From: Devosia epidermidihirudinis
GTDB lineage: Bacteria; Pseudomonadota; Alphaproteobacteria; Rhizobiales; Devosiaceae
Assembly: GCF_000971295.1 (NCBI RefSeq)
Contig: NZ_LANJ01000016.1
Span: 645,176 to 709,175 of the forward strand
Length of the DNA: 64,000 nucleotides
Reading direction: 5' to 3'
Within the stretch, counting starts at the first letter, position 1. Every line of letters begins with the position of its first letter. The notes beneath the pieces were generated by a model, which was not told the origin of the DNA, searched no databases, and was given only the letters and a program-made list of their open reading frames with translations. Made by a program: the position numbers and the translations under genes. Positions 1 through 7,731 of this stretch are shown here, piece after piece.

Positions 1-1
1 C

Positions 2-301
2 GACGTGTTCGCGGACGGGCAGGGCACCATTGTCGCCATCGGCACCAAGGGCGTCGGCATGGGCGTTGTCGCGCTCGGCGGTGGCCGCACCATGCCCACC
101 GACAGCATTGATCACACGGTCGGCTTTGATCGCCTGTTGGGGCTGGGTGCTGTCGCAGACAAGCAAACGCCGCTGGCTCGCATCCACGCCCGGGACGAGG
201 CTTCCGCAGCTGATGCCGAGGCGCGGCTCAAGGCCGCCTATCGCTTGGGGGACCGGGTGCCAAATAACCCGCTTATTGCTAATCGGATTGCTCCGACCTA
301 A
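2..301 (+). CDS. deoA: Thymidine phosphorylase, C-terminal part (cut by window edge)
   Basis: Last ~99 residues of thymidine phosphorylase, the cytosolic enzyme that splits thymidine with phosphate into thymine and deoxyribose-1-phosphate. The C-terminal alpha/beta domain is recognisable from GTKGVGMGVVALGGGR, then IDHTVGFDRLLGLGA and the closing RLGDRVPNNPLI. The 5' part lies outside the window; the in-frame GTG at 5 is internal, not a start. deoB follows after 123 bases, and then upp, so the three genes form a deoxynucleoside and pyrimidine salvage group. The product of this enzyme is the substrate of the deoB product. The family call is secure; only the missing N-terminus limits it. Confidence 0.93.
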   Translation, partial: DVFADGQGTIVAIGTKGVGMGVVALGGGRTMPTDSIDHTVGFDRLLGLGAVADKQTPLARIHARDEASAADAEARLKAAYRLGDRVPNNPLIANRIAPT

Positions 302-315
302 GTCCAATCAACGGT

Positions 316-383
316 GTCATTCCCGCGAAAGCGGGAATCCCTCTGACAATGTGAAGGGAGATTCCCGCTTTCGCGGGAATGAC
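316..383. repeat. Palindromic intergenic repeat, family A (paired arms)
   Basis: Two 24-base arms (316-339 and 360-383) are exact reverse complements of each other; each arm also contains a short dyad (cccgcgaaagcggg). The same pair occurs at 59095-59162. It lies between deoA and deoB and resembles REP/BIME-type extragenic palindromes. Confidence 0.85.
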
Positions 384-424
384 GCAGAGTTCAAACTGAA
401 CGCCATCTGCTCAAGGAGCCTGCA

Positions 425-1642
425 ATGCCCCGCGCCATTCTGTGCATTCTCGATAGTGTCGGCATTGGTGGAGCGCCGGACGCCGACAAGTACGGCGATG
501 TTGGCTCCAACACCTTTGGACACATCGCTGAATTTGCCGCTGCGGGAAAGGCCGACCGCGCGGGTTTGCGCTCGGGCGCGCTGCATGTGCCCAATATGGA
601 CGCGCTGGGCATTGGTGCGGCCATTCAGCTGTCTACAGGGGTACTACCGCCCGGCCTTTCGGCAACGGCCAAAGGCGGGCGCTTTGGCGTTGGCCGTGAA
701 GTCAGCAAGGGCAAGGATACGCCCTCGGGGCACTGGGAAATCGCCGGGGTGCCTGTGCCGTTCGATTGGGGCTATTTTTCCCAGACCGAGCCAACCTTTC
801 CTCCCGAGCTGATCGCCGAGTTCATCACTCGGGCCAAGCTGCCGGGCATTCTGGGCGATAAGCACGCCTCGGGCACCGATATCATTGCCGAGCTGGGCGA
901 GGAGAGCATCCGCACTGGCAAGCCGATTTGCTACACCTCCATCGACAGCGTGTTCCAGATCGCCGCGCATGAAAGCCATTTCGGCCTCGAACGGCTTTAT
1001 GAAATCTGTCAGATCGCGTTCGAGCTGACCGCGCCGCTGATGATCGGGCGGGTCATCGCGCGACCTTTTGTTGGCGATGATGCATTCAGCTTCAAGCGAA
1101 CCGGCAATAGGTGCGACTTCGCCATTTCGCCACCAGAGCCAACTTTGCTCGATCGCAACCAGGCGGCAGGCAATCAGGTGTTTGCCATCGGCAAGATCTC
1201 CGACATCTACGCTGCGCATGGCGTGACCCACAAAATCAAGGGCACAGGCCTGCCGCAGCTGTTCGACAAGACGCTTGAGGCGCTGGAAATGGCGGCGGAC
1301 CATGCGTTCGTCATGACCAATTTCGTCGATTTCGACAGCGAATATGGTCATCGCCGCGATGTGCCCGGCTATGCGGCGGCGCTGGAATATTTCGACACGC
1401 GCCTGCCAGAGCTGATTTCCAAGATGGCGCACGACGATCTTTTGATCCTGACCGCTGATCACGGCAATGATCCGACCTGGCCGGGGACAGATCACACGCG
1501 CGAACAGGTGCCGATCCTGGTCTTTTCCCCAAGCCTGTCACAAGGCGAGATTGGCATTCGCTCCACCTTCGCCGATATAGGTGAAAGCATAGCCGCCTGG
1601 CTGGGCCTCGCGCCTGGCCGCCACGGCAAGAGTTTCCTCTAG
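425..1642 (+). CDS. deoB: Phosphopentomutase
   Basis: 405 residues, close to the usual length. Interconverts deoxyribose-1-phosphate (or ribose-1-phosphate) and the 5-phosphate in the cytosol, feeding deoxyribose from nucleosides into aldol cleavage. It belongs to the alkaline-phosphatase-fold metalloenzymes: the N-terminal [18 protein letters not shown] holds the first metal-binding Asp (D10), SGHWEIAG near residue 102 lies in the family core, and the C-terminal metal motif [16 protein letters not shown] starts near residue 345. The ATG is preceded by AAGGAG with good spacing. It follows deoA and precedes upp by 17 bases, consistent with one salvage operon. Confidence 0.96.
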   Translation: MPRAILCILDSVGIGGAPDADKYGDVGSNTFGHIAEFAAAGKADRAGLRSGALHVPNMDALGIGAAIQLSTGVLPPGLSATAKGGRFGVGREVSKGKDTPSGHWEIAGVPVPFDWGYFSQTEPTFPPELIAEFITRAKLPGILGDKHASGTDIIAELGEESIRTGKPICYTSIDSVFQIAAHESHFGLERLYEICQIAFELTAPLMIGRVIARPFVGDDAFSFKRTGNRCDFAISPPEPTLLDRNQAAGNQVFAIGKISDIYAAHGVTHKIKGTGLPQLFDKTLEALEMAADHAFVMTNFVDFDSEYGHRRDVPGYAAALEYFDTRLPELISKMAHDDLLILTADHGNDPTWPGTDHTREQVPILVFSPSLSQGEIGIRSTFADIGESIAAWLGLAPGRHGKSFL

Positions 1643-1659
1643 TACGAACGGGATATCCA

Positions 1660-2289
1660 ATGAGCAACGTGACCGTCCTCGATCACCCGCTGATCCAGCA
1701 CAAGCTCACCATCATGCGGAACAAGGAAACGTCCATTGCGGGCTTTCGCCGTCTGCTGCGCGAGATCGCACATTTGATGTGCTACGAGGTCACCCGTGAT
1801 CTTGAGCTTGAAATGGTGCCTATCGAGACGCCGATGACCGAGATGGAGTCGCCGACGATCAAGGGTAAGAAGCTGGTATTTGCCTCGATCCTGCGTGCCG
1901 GTAATGGTTTGCTCGATGGCATGCTCGATCTGGTGCCCGCCGCGCGCGTCGCCCATATCGGCCTCTATCGCGATCACGAAACATTGGAGCCAGTGGAATA
2001 CTACTTCAAGGCTCCGGCCGATCTAGCCAACCGCCTGATCATCGTGGTCGATCCCATGCTGGCCACTGGCAATTCCGCGACTGCAGCCATCGAGAAGCTT
2101 AAGGAGCGCGGGGCCAACAATATCCGCTTCCTGTGCCTGCTGGCTGCGCCCGAAGGCATCAAGCACTTCGCAGAGGCCCAGCCCGATGTGCCTGTTTACA
2201 CCGCGTCCATCGACACCCATCTCAACGAGAAGGGCTATATCATCCCCGGCCTCGGCGACGCGGGCGACCGCATGTACGGCACGAAATAA
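1660..2289 (+). CDS. upp: Uracil phosphoribosyltransferase
   Basis: 209 residues, the standard bacterial length. Converts uracil and PRPP to UMP and pyrophosphate (pyrimidine salvage, cytosolic). The PRPP-binding loop [15 protein letters not shown] spans about residues 129-143, and the C-terminal uracil-binding segment [18 protein letters not shown] is complete. It lies 17 bases after deoB, so it is probably co-transcribed with the nucleoside phosphorylase/mutase genes and recycles the base they release. The ribosome-binding site is weak (GGGAT). The identification is firm. Confidence 0.96.
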   Translation: MSNVTVLDHPLIQHKLTIMRNKETSIAGFRRLLREIAHLMCYEVTRDLELEMVPIETPMTEMESPTIKGKKLVFASILRAGNGLLDGMLDLVPAARVAHIGLYRDHETLEPVEYYFKAPADLANRLIIVVDPMLATGNSATAAIEKLKERGANNIRFLCLLAAPEGIKHFAEAQPDVPVYTASIDTHLNEKGYIIPGLGDAGDRMYGTK

Positions 2290-2346
2290 GGTTCTGCCCG
2301 CGCGGGTCCTCGCTGCGCTTGTCCAAGCTAAACAAGAGTTCAACTC

Positions 2347-2742
2347 ATGGCTAAACTCGTCCACTCGATGATCCGTGTTCTCGATGAGGCACGGTCTGTC
2401 GAGTATTACCGCAAGGCATTCGGGCTCGATGTGGTTGACCGCATCGCCTTCCCGGACTTTACGCTGGTGTACCTGGCGTTAGCGCAGGGCGGGTTTGAAC
2501 TCGAACTGACCATCAATGCAGGCCGCACCGAGCCTTACAATCTGGGTGATGGTTATGGCCACCTCGCCGTCGTGGTGGACGATATCGACGCAGAATATGC
2601 GCGATTTGGTGCCGAGGGGCTGACGGTCGGCAAGCTTGTCGATTTCAAGAACGGTGATACGCCGGTGGCGCGTTTCTTCTTTGCGACGGACCCCGATGGC
2701 TACCGGATCGAAGTCATCCAAATGGGCGGACGTTTCCGCTGA
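2347..2742 (+). CDS. gloA: Lactoylglutathione lyase (glyoxalase I)
   Basis: 131 residues, one subunit of a dimeric VOC-fold metalloenzyme that isomerises the hemithioacetal of methylglyoxal and glutathione to S-lactoylglutathione. The expected ligands are visible: H6, a Glu in FELEL (E51 or E53), H72 in GHLAVVV and E122 in YRIEVIQ, closely matching the positions in Escherichia coli GlxI. The short length fits the Ni/Co-type bacterial class. It follows upp after 57 bases and ends just before a strong bidirectional terminator, so it may be the last gene of the salvage operon or have its own promoter. Confidence 0.88.
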   Translation: MAKLVHSMIRVLDEARSVEYYRKAFGLDVVDRIAFPDFTLVYLALAQGGFELELTINAGRTEPYNLGDGYGHLAVVVDDIDAEYARFGAEGLTVGKLVDFKNGDTPVARFFFATDPDGYRIEVIQMGGRFR

Positions 2743-2751
2743 GCCCAAACA

Positions 2752-2777
2752 AAAACCCCGGATCGCTCCGGGGTTTT
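2752..2777. terminator. Bidirectional intrinsic terminator
   Basis: Perfect 11-bp stem (aaaaccccgga / tccggggtttt) with a 4-base loop, with A and T tracts on both sides. It sits between the converging gloA and HAD-phosphatase genes and can end transcription from either side. Confidence 0.92.
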
Positions 2778-2782
2778 CTGTT

Positions 2783-3403
2783 TCACTTGGCTTTGAGCGG
2801 CAGGCCCAGAGCAATCAGTTCCTTGCGCAGGGCAGCGGGATCCTTGAAGTGGATACCTTTCATGCCGTATTTCCGCGCGGCGACGATATTGGGCTCGCTG
2901 TCGTCGATGAAGACGCAGGATTCAGGCGCCATGCCGTAGCGCTCGCAGAACACGCGGTAGAGGCGCGGATCGGGCTTTACCAGACCTTCAAGGCCCGAGA
3001 CGATCACGCCGTCGAACTTCTCGAGGAATGGCCATTCTGGCAGGCAGCTGACCCACTTTTCCCAGGAGAAGTTGGTGATGGCGAACGTCGGGATGTCTTG
3101 TTCGATCAGCTCGTTGTGGATGTCGATCGTGCCCTGGATGAAGCCACCCAGCGTTTCCTTCCAGCGCAGGTCATAGGCCTGAATTTCGCGCCAGTATTTG
3201 GGGAAGCGGGTGATCAGCTTGGCTACGCCTTCGGAGTAGATCTCGCCGGCGTCGAATTCGAGATTCCAGTCCAGCGTGCAGATGTTGTCGTGGAACCACT
3301 GGGCGTCCTCTTCTGTCTCGAAGAGCTTGCGGAACAGGTACATAGGGTTCCAGTCGACGAATACGCCACCAAGGTCGAACACGGGAATAATCGTATCGTT
3401 CAT
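2783..3403 (-). CDS. HAD-family phosphatase (YihX-like)
   Basis: About 206 residues from the ATG at 3403; an upstream GTG would add 21 non-conserved residues. HAD subfamily IA hydrolase. Motif I reads FDLGGVFVDW, so the nucleophile Asp is D10 but the usual second Asp is Gly, as in the YihX-like subgroup. Motif II is in the ITNFSWE region, the motif III lysine in GLVKPDPRLY, and motif IV is FIDDSEPNIVAA. Substrate unknown; relatives act on sugar phosphates. It is the last leftward gene after the TadE/TadG pair, 69 bases downstream of it, and probably has no role in the pilus. Confidence 0.8.
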   Translation of the reverse strand: MNDTIIPVFDLGGVFVDWNPMYLFRKLFETEEDAQWFHDNICTLDWNLEFDAGEIYSEGVAKLITRFPKYWREIQAYDLRWKETLGGFIQGTIDIHNELIEQDIPTFAITNFSWEKWVSCLPEWPFLEKFDGVIVSGLEGLVKPDPRLYRVFCERYGMAPESCVFIDDSEPNIVAARKYGMKGIHFKDPAALRKELIALGLPLKAK

Positions 3404-3472
3404 GTCTGGAAACACCGGAGTAAGAGAAGATACCCGGCTTTTGGCATGCGCCCATGCGGGGCGCAAGCTGTG

Positions 3473-4036
3473 CTAGCGGATCTGGATGCCGCCCTCGAAG
3501 CGGGGCAGGTAGTAAGTCACGCGGTGGAGCGGGACAGTGGCGTGAAACACTAAGCCTCGCAGTGGTAGATAGGAGAAACTGGCCTCCGACACGATGACCG
3601 TGTTGTTTTTGGCGAGGTCGAGCAAGGCGTCGGGCAGGGTGAAAGACTGGTTGGCTCGGTATTGCACGCCTACAGCATATTTTCTGTCGACGTATTGTCG
3701 CGACCACAGCACTTTGGCCGACTGTCCATCAGCTGCAACAGATACGGCAGTGACAACTTGGGTAACAGGGTCGGCGGAATGTGGGGCCATGATCCCCTGC
3801 GCCGCTTGAAAGTAGTCCGTGAGCGTTGCGGCCGTGATGGCCGTGTTTGACCGTGCGACCAGATCACCCACTGCGCCACTGATGGATTGGACACGCCTGT
3901 CCATTGAAATCAAAGCACTGGCTTCCACGCTGCCGAGATAGATCAACAACATGACAGGCAGGATCATTGCGAATTCTACCGCAGCAACACCGGTATCGGC
4001 GCGTCGGAATCGAGCTAGCAGTGTTCGAAAGCTCAT
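3473..4036 (-). CDS. TadE/TadG-family minor pilin (Flp pilus assembly)
   Basis: 187 residues. Predicted minor pilin-like subunit of the Tad (Flp) pilus. A short basic N-terminus is followed by GVAAVEFAM (residues 16-24, with the conserved Glu21), then a membrane helix of about 20 residues and a periplasmic domain, as in TadE/TadG proteins. AGGGGGGACG lies just before the ATG, and the gene starts 8 bases after the stop of the other TadE-like gene, so the two are translated together. Family members are processed like pseudopilins and are needed for surface assembly of Flp pili in other bacteria. It is short for a full TadG, which has a von Willebrand domain. Confidence 0.82.
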   Translation of the reverse strand: MSFRTLLARFRRADTGVAAVEFAMILPVMLLIYLGSVEASALISMDRRVQSISGAVGDLVARSNTAITAATLTDYFQAAQGIMAPHSADPVTQVVTAVSVAADGQSAKVLWSRQYVDRKYAVGVQYRANQSFTLPDALLDLAKNNTVIVSEASFSYLPLRGLVFHATVPLHRVTYYLPRFEGGIQIR

Positions 4037-4044
4037 CGTCCCCC

Positions 4045-4608
4045 CTAGCTGAATGGTTCGTTGCGGAACACAGTTACGGAGGCCAGCAAAACCTGGTTGT
4101 CCGGCAGGTTGGCGAGGCTCGCGCCAAGGTTAAGAACCAAAGGCCAACGGTAATAGGCTTGCACAACGATGACGTCTGAACCAACACCTGGTTGGAAACT
4201 CTGCGGTTGGGTCCAGTCGCAGTTAGAGGTTTTACAATTGAAGTCGACCGGTGGCTTGTAGTTCGCAGATGCGAAATTATCGATCACACTCACCTGTATG
4301 TGCAGGCCGGCGCAGTTCTTGAACAGACCGAAAAGTCGTCCACACAGGTCTTCGCGGAAATTATCAATCGTGTAGTTACCGGTTGCTTGACCAATACGGA
4401 TTATGCGGCCCGAGTCCTGCACTGCGCTCTCAAGCACCTGACCCGACAACAGGACCACTGCGGTTTCCAGAATGGCGCCCAGAATGGCAAAGAACGGAAT
4501 AGCCAGGATGCCGAACTCGATCATGGTCGCGCCGCTTTGATCGCGCAGGAAACCACGCCGCCGCGGCAGCACAAAGCGTCCCAATCGTTTTAAGAAGCGT
4601 CCAGCCAT
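4045..4608 (-). CDS. TadE-family pilus assembly protein
   Basis: 187 residues: a basic cytoplasmic start, then GATMIEFGI (residues 26-34, Glu31) leading into one hydrophobic helix, then a periplasmic part with four cysteines (two near DLCGRLFGLFKNC and two near FNCKTSNC) that could form disulfides. This is the TadE-like pseudopilin layout. It lies directly upstream of the second TadE/TadG gene with an 8-base gap and is divergent from the Flp pilin side. Its promoter must lie in 4609-4729, where one near-consensus CtrA-like box is seen. The exact paralogue name (TadE, F or G) cannot be settled by eye. Confidence 0.83.
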   Translation of the reverse strand: MAGRFLKRLGRFVLPRRRGFLRDQSGATMIEFGILAIPFFAILGAILETAVVLLSGQVLESAVQDSGRIIRIGQATGNYTIDNFREDLCGRLFGLFKNCAGLHIQVSVIDNFASANYKPPVDFNCKTSNCDWTQPQSFQPGVGSDVIVVQAYYRWPLVLNLGASLANLPDNQVLLASVTVFRNEPFS

Positions 4609-4702
4609 GAACCACGCTCGGTTTGTTCGCCCGAAGCGTAGAATGTTCTGCCTAATCGTTGGTTAGTGTAAGGCGCTACGCCGCGGACGTTTGAAGTCAC
4701 CG

Positions 4703-4717
4703 TTAACCGCGAGTAAA
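4703..4717. promoter_or_regulatory. Possible CtrA-like box upstream of tadE/tadG
   Basis: TTAA-N7-TAAA, 7 of 8 bases of the CtrA full site TTAA-N7-TTAA. It lies 95 bases upstream of the TadE-like start. Weak alone; similar near-matches occur in the other two promoter regions of the pilus locus. Confidence 0.3.
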
Positions 4718-4729
4718 ACGGAGCGGCGT

Positions 4730-5185
4730 CTATTCCATTAGACTCTGGACGATTGCCGAGGACTTGACGACGTCTGTGGAGTAGGAGGTATCGTCACCCA
4801 TCATCACAACCGACTGACAAACCGGCGCGCAGGCAACGCTGGTGCGGCTCGTGCCCTGGTAGACCGTGGTAACGCCAGCCTGCATCTGCACCACTTCCAC
4901 AAGTGTGTCCGCAATGGGGTTTCCGGCGCTATCGAGCACGATCAGGTTGGTTTGCCCAAAGCTTTTGCCGGTCAGGATCAGCGTCTGCGGGTCCTGGATA
5001 GTCACGTCAGCAATGCCGGGGTTGCCGACGATCACCGTCGCGGCTGGCGAATTGATGCGCAGAATTCTTGCCATGTTGACGTTCACGTTGATCGGGGCAC
5101 CGTCCTGGGCTGCAACGGGAGATGGAGCCGCGGCCGCCAGCATGGGCAGGCACAGGGCGATGACAGCAGCGAGGTTTGAACGCAT
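4730..5185 (-). CDS. Secreted pilus/secretin N-domain protein (T2SS-T3SS_pil_N-like)
   Basis: 151 residues from the ATG at 5185. A signal peptide ends near AAQ (residue 27). Then comes a domain like the N-terminal domain of CpaC/RcpA secretins: NMARILRINSPAATVIVGNPGIADVTI, then LTGKSFGQTNLIVLD. The protein stops there and has no secretin channel domain. A cysteine pair (C119, C123) follows, which could form a periplasmic disulfide. Probably a periplasmic or outer-membrane accessory factor of the Tad secretin. It is leftward, upstream of the TadE/TadG pair with a 121-base gap. An upstream in-frame start would add 22 residues before the signal peptide and is unlikely. Confidence 0.78.
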   Translation of the reverse strand: MRSNLAAVIALCLPMLAAAAPSPVAAQDGAPINVNVNMARILRINSPAATVIVGNPGIADVTIQDPQTLILTGKSFGQTNLIVLDSAGNPIADTLVEVVQMQAGVTTVYQGTSRTSVACAPVCQSVVMMGDDTSYSTDVVKSSAIVQSLME

Positions 5186-5576
5186 CAGATGGACCCAACG
5201 GTATTGAACACCATGAGGACATTTTCCACGCGAATGGTGAATATTTGGCAAATGCCGCCCTGAAGTGGTTATTGAAACGTTTCCATGTATTTGGTGAGTG
5301 GGGTAAGTATACGGTTGCCGATTTGCTTATTTCGTGACGCATGGTGAGTATTTAGAACCTGCGAGTTCTCCTATATATAGGGCGTTGGGCATTCCGTAAA
5401 ATGCCGCCAATTCTATTAATGCTTTGATTAGCATGATGAAATCGAGGCGGGAGTGCTTGTTTGGAGGGGCGTAGATTAACTCAATATCAACAAGTAACGA
5501 TTAGCTTTGTACATGTTCGATATGTGACGTGTCGAACGATGGCGTCATAAGATGACGTGATAAAAGGAGCCTGAGA
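5186..5576. promoter_or_regulatory. 391-base divergent control region upstream of the Flp pilins
   Basis: No gene is seen. AT-rich for this genome, notably around 5260-5510. It must hold the promoters of the leftward pilus-N gene and the rightward flp pilin. It includes a near-CtrA box (5476-5490, TTAA-N7-TCAA), the dyad GTTCGA-N11-TCGAAC (5515-5537) and the dyad CGTCA-N5-TGACG (5543-5557) shortly before the pilin ribosome-binding site. TGACGTG occurs twice (5525 and 5553). Confidence 0.6.
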
Positions 5577-5741
5577 ATGAAGCTTTTCGCACGTTTTGCG
5601 CAGGATGAATCTGGCGCGACCGCAATTGAATACGGCCTGATCGCCGCTCTGATCTCTGTGGCCATTATTGTTGCAGTGTCCACCCTCGGCAATACGCTCC
5701 GCGGCGTGTTCACCAACATCAATGCCGAGCTGAACAAGTAA
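5577..5741 (+). CDS. Flp/PilA-type pilin (major Tad pilin)
   Basis: 54-residue Flp-family prepilin. The leader MKLFARFAQDESG ends at G13, the cleavage site for the CpaA peptidase, followed by ATAIEYGLIAAL: Glu18 and Tyr19 are the hallmark residues of Flp pilins and begin a single hydrophobic helix. The mature pilin would be about 41 residues. The ATG follows AAGGAG at 8 bases. Its own intrinsic terminator begins 30 bases after the stop, as expected for a very abundant structural transcript that is partly uncoupled from the assembly genes. It probably forms the pilus fibre. Confidence 0.93.
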   Translation: MKLFARFAQDESGATAIEYGLIAALISVAIIVAVSTLGNTLRGVFTNINAELNK

Positions 5742-5771
5742 TAGTTCAACAAACGAACTGTTGTAAAAACG

Positions 5772-5799
5772 GAAAAGGCCCGAGAGGGCCTTTTCTTTT
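5772..5799 (+). terminator. Intrinsic terminator after the first Flp pilin
   Basis: Perfect 10-bp stem gaaaaggccc / gggccttttc, GAGA loop, followed by a T-rich tail. It separates the two pilin genes. Confidence 0.9.
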
Positions 5800-5847
5800 A
5801 GATGGTCGGGCCATCGTACATCTGCGGTGCACAGCGCTGGGGGCGAG

Positions 5848-6042
5848 ATGTTCAAATTGACTGGCAGGTTGGTTTCCGCGTTCCTGCGCGACGAGCAGGG
5901 CGCCACGGCAATTGAGTACGCGATGATCGCCTCTCTTTTGTCGATCGCAATTATGACGGCCGTCCTTGGTGTGAGCAACGGGACCGGCAGCCTGTTCGAC
6001 AGTGTGTACACGAAAGTCGTTTCCGCAATTCAAGGCAGCTAA
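5848..6042 (+). CDS. Second Flp-family pilin
   Basis: 64 residues from the ATG at 5848, chosen because GGGGGCGAG lies directly upstream; a GTG 21 bases earlier has no such site. A leader of 18 residues ends at G18, followed by ATAIEYAMIASL (Glu23, Tyr24), the Flp processing motif, then a hydrophobic helix and a short Gly/Ser-rich C-terminus. It is a paralogue of the first pilin, but longer and with a different tail, so it may be a minor or alternative fibre subunit. It lies after the terminator of pilin 1 and 87 bases before cpaA. Confidence 0.9.
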   Translation: MFKLTGRLVSAFLRDEQGATAIEYAMIASLLSIAIMTAVLGVSNGTGSLFDSVYTKVVSAIQGS

Positions 6043-6129
6043 TTGCACAAGCCGTGTTCGGACGTTTGCTAAGAATTAATGTCGCGGGTGGATAGTGGCA
6101 TCTCGACAATCCTCCGCAAGAGCCCGTAA

Positions 6130-6630
6130 ATGCCCACTGTCGCGCTGTTCATATTTCCCTTCTTTATGGCATTTGCTGCGTCGTCAGACCTTTTGACCAT
6201 GCGTATCTCCAACAAGCTGGTATTGTTGCTGGTTGCGTCATTTTTTGTTCTGGCCTTCATCCTGCAGATGCCTCTCGCGGAAATGGGCATGCATCTCGCT
6301 TGTGCGGCGGTTGTGCTCCTGGTGGGGTTTACCTTTTTTGCCTTCGGTTGGATCGGTGGAGGGGACGCAAAGCTCGCTGCCGCGACGACGCTCTGGCTGG
6401 GATTTGGCCTTGCTCTACCGTTTCTGATTTATGCGGCGTTGCTGGGTGGCGCACTTACCCTGCTTGTTTTAGCACTGCGCCGCTACCCGCTTCCCTCCTT
6501 CCTCGCCCGCTTGAGCTGGCTAGATCGCCTGCATGACCCCAAGTCGGGCGTGCCATATGGCATCGCATTGGCCATCGCAGGGCTGCTGACGTACTCAAGC
6601 TCATATATATTTTTGGGGCTCACGGCCTGA
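6130..6630 (+). CDS. cpaA: Prepilin peptidase CpaA/TadV (A24 family)
   Basis: 166 residues, all membrane-spanning: a short type IV prepilin peptidase lacking the methylase domain, as is usual in Tad systems. The two catalytic aspartates are visible: D20 in SSDLLTMRISN and D79 in the GGGDAK motif. It acts in the inner membrane, cutting the leader from the Flp pilins after Gly and probably also the TadE/TadG pseudopilins. It follows the second pilin gene. The start has only a weak ribosome-binding site (AAGAG). A 206-base gap separates it from cpaB. Confidence 0.92.
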   Translation: MPTVALFIFPFFMAFAASSDLLTMRISNKLVLLLVASFFVLAFILQMPLAEMGMHLACAAVVLLVGFTFFAFGWIGGGDAKLAAATTLWLGFGLALPFLIYAALLGGALTLLVLALRRYPLPSFLARLSWLDRLHDPKSGVPYGIALAIAGLLTYSSSYIFLGLTA

Positions 6631-6729
6631 CCGTATCGTTCTAGACTAGAGGGCCGTCTGATCATTGCGATTGTGCGGCTCTTTGTTGTTTTTGCCTCTT
6701 TCTTCATGACGCATAATATTTACTTGTTG

Positions 6730-6768
6730 TTAACTTTGCTTGAAAAGCTCCAGTTAACCAAACTTTGA
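6730..6768. promoter_or_regulatory. Tandem near-CtrA boxes upstream of cpaB
   Basis: TTAA-N7-TGAA (6730-6744) and TTAA-N7-TTGA (6754-6768), each 7 of 8 bases of TTAA-N7-TTAA, spaced 24 bp apart on the same face of the helix, 69 bases or more upstream of cpaB. Caulobacter controls its pilin gene through CtrA; binding here is an inference. Confidence 0.35.
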
Positions 6769-6836
6769 CCCTTTGGGCGCAGTATTCACCTAACGAAGCT
6801 GGGCCTATACGCCCGGACTGTAACCGGAGTTAGGTC

Positions 6837-7718
6837 ATGAAGCCGGCGCGTATCATCTTGTTGGTTGTGGCGCTTGTCGCTGGCGGGCTTGCTGCATTTC
6901 TCGTGACGCGCGGTGGGCAACCGAAAACAACCCAGGTAACGAACACCGAGGTTGTGCAGGAAGCCAAGACCAAAATTCTGGTCGCCAAGGCCCCTATTGG
7001 CATGGGCGAGCGTCTTTCACCGGCAACGGTGGAATGGCAGGACTGGCCGGAAGGGGCGGTCCGGTCCGAATACGTAACGATCTCGGCTACACCAGAAGCA
7101 CCCGAGGAGCTTAAGGGTGCTGTTGCGCGCTTCGAGTTTTTCCCGGGTGAACCGATCCGTGAAGCCAAGCTGGTCCGCACGGAACAAGGTTACCTGTCTG
7201 CGGTGCTGGGCGAAGGCATGCGCGGCGTCTCCGTGCTGGTCAGCGCTGAGTCCAGCGCTGGCGGTTTTGTGGTGCCAAACGATCGGGTGGACGTCCTACT
7301 GACCTCCCAGACAAGCGCGGGTGAGCGTTCAGAGGTTATCCTGTCCAATGTTCGCGTCCTCGCTATCGGAAAGCGTCTCGGTGAAATGGGCGCGAGCGGC
7401 GGTGGCGAAGATCCGAACGCGGCATCGCCTACACCACAGGTTTTCGACAACACCACCATTGCCACCTTGGAGCTTAATCCGGGCCAGGCTGAGACTTTGG
7501 TCAATGCATCGACACGTGGCCAGCTGGCTTTGACTTTGCGCTCGGTGATCGACTTCAAGAGTTCCGGCGGCGTTGCGCAGAATGGCAATAATCAGGCCGT
7601 TCGACTGATCCGCTTTGGCAAAGAGCAAAGCGTCCTGACTGGTGCTGCCGATGCTTCCCAATACTCCAATTCAAACGAGCCCACGGCGGTCATAGACCCC
7701 CAGTCGGTGCCACGATAG
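6837..7718 (+). CDS. cpaB: Flp pilus assembly protein CpaB/RcpC
   Basis: 293 residues. An N-terminal membrane anchor (about residues 4-24) is followed by a periplasmic region whose SAF-like part starts at KTKILVAKAPIGMGERLSPATVEWQDWP and ends in VPNDRVDVLLTSQ near residue 155; the C-terminal half continues the RcpC/CpaB fold. CpaB works with the CpaC secretin at the outer membrane. The ATG is preceded by CGGAG. This is the first gene of the long rightward assembly operon; cpaC follows after 13 bases. Confidence 0.93.
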   Translation: MKPARIILLVVALVAGGLAAFLVTRGGQPKTTQVTNTEVVQEAKTKILVAKAPIGMGERLSPATVEWQDWPEGAVRSEYVTISATPEAPEELKGAVARFEFFPGEPIREAKLVRTEQGYLSAVLGEGMRGVSVLVSAESSAGGFVVPNDRVDVLLTSQTSAGERSEVILSNVRVLAIGKRLGEMGASGGGEDPNAASPTPQVFDNTTIATLELNPGQAETLVNASTRGQLALTLRSVIDFKSSGGVAQNGNNQAVRLIRFGKEQSVLTGAADASQYSNSNEPTAVIDPQSVPR

Positions 7719-7731
7719 GCCGGAGAGAACC

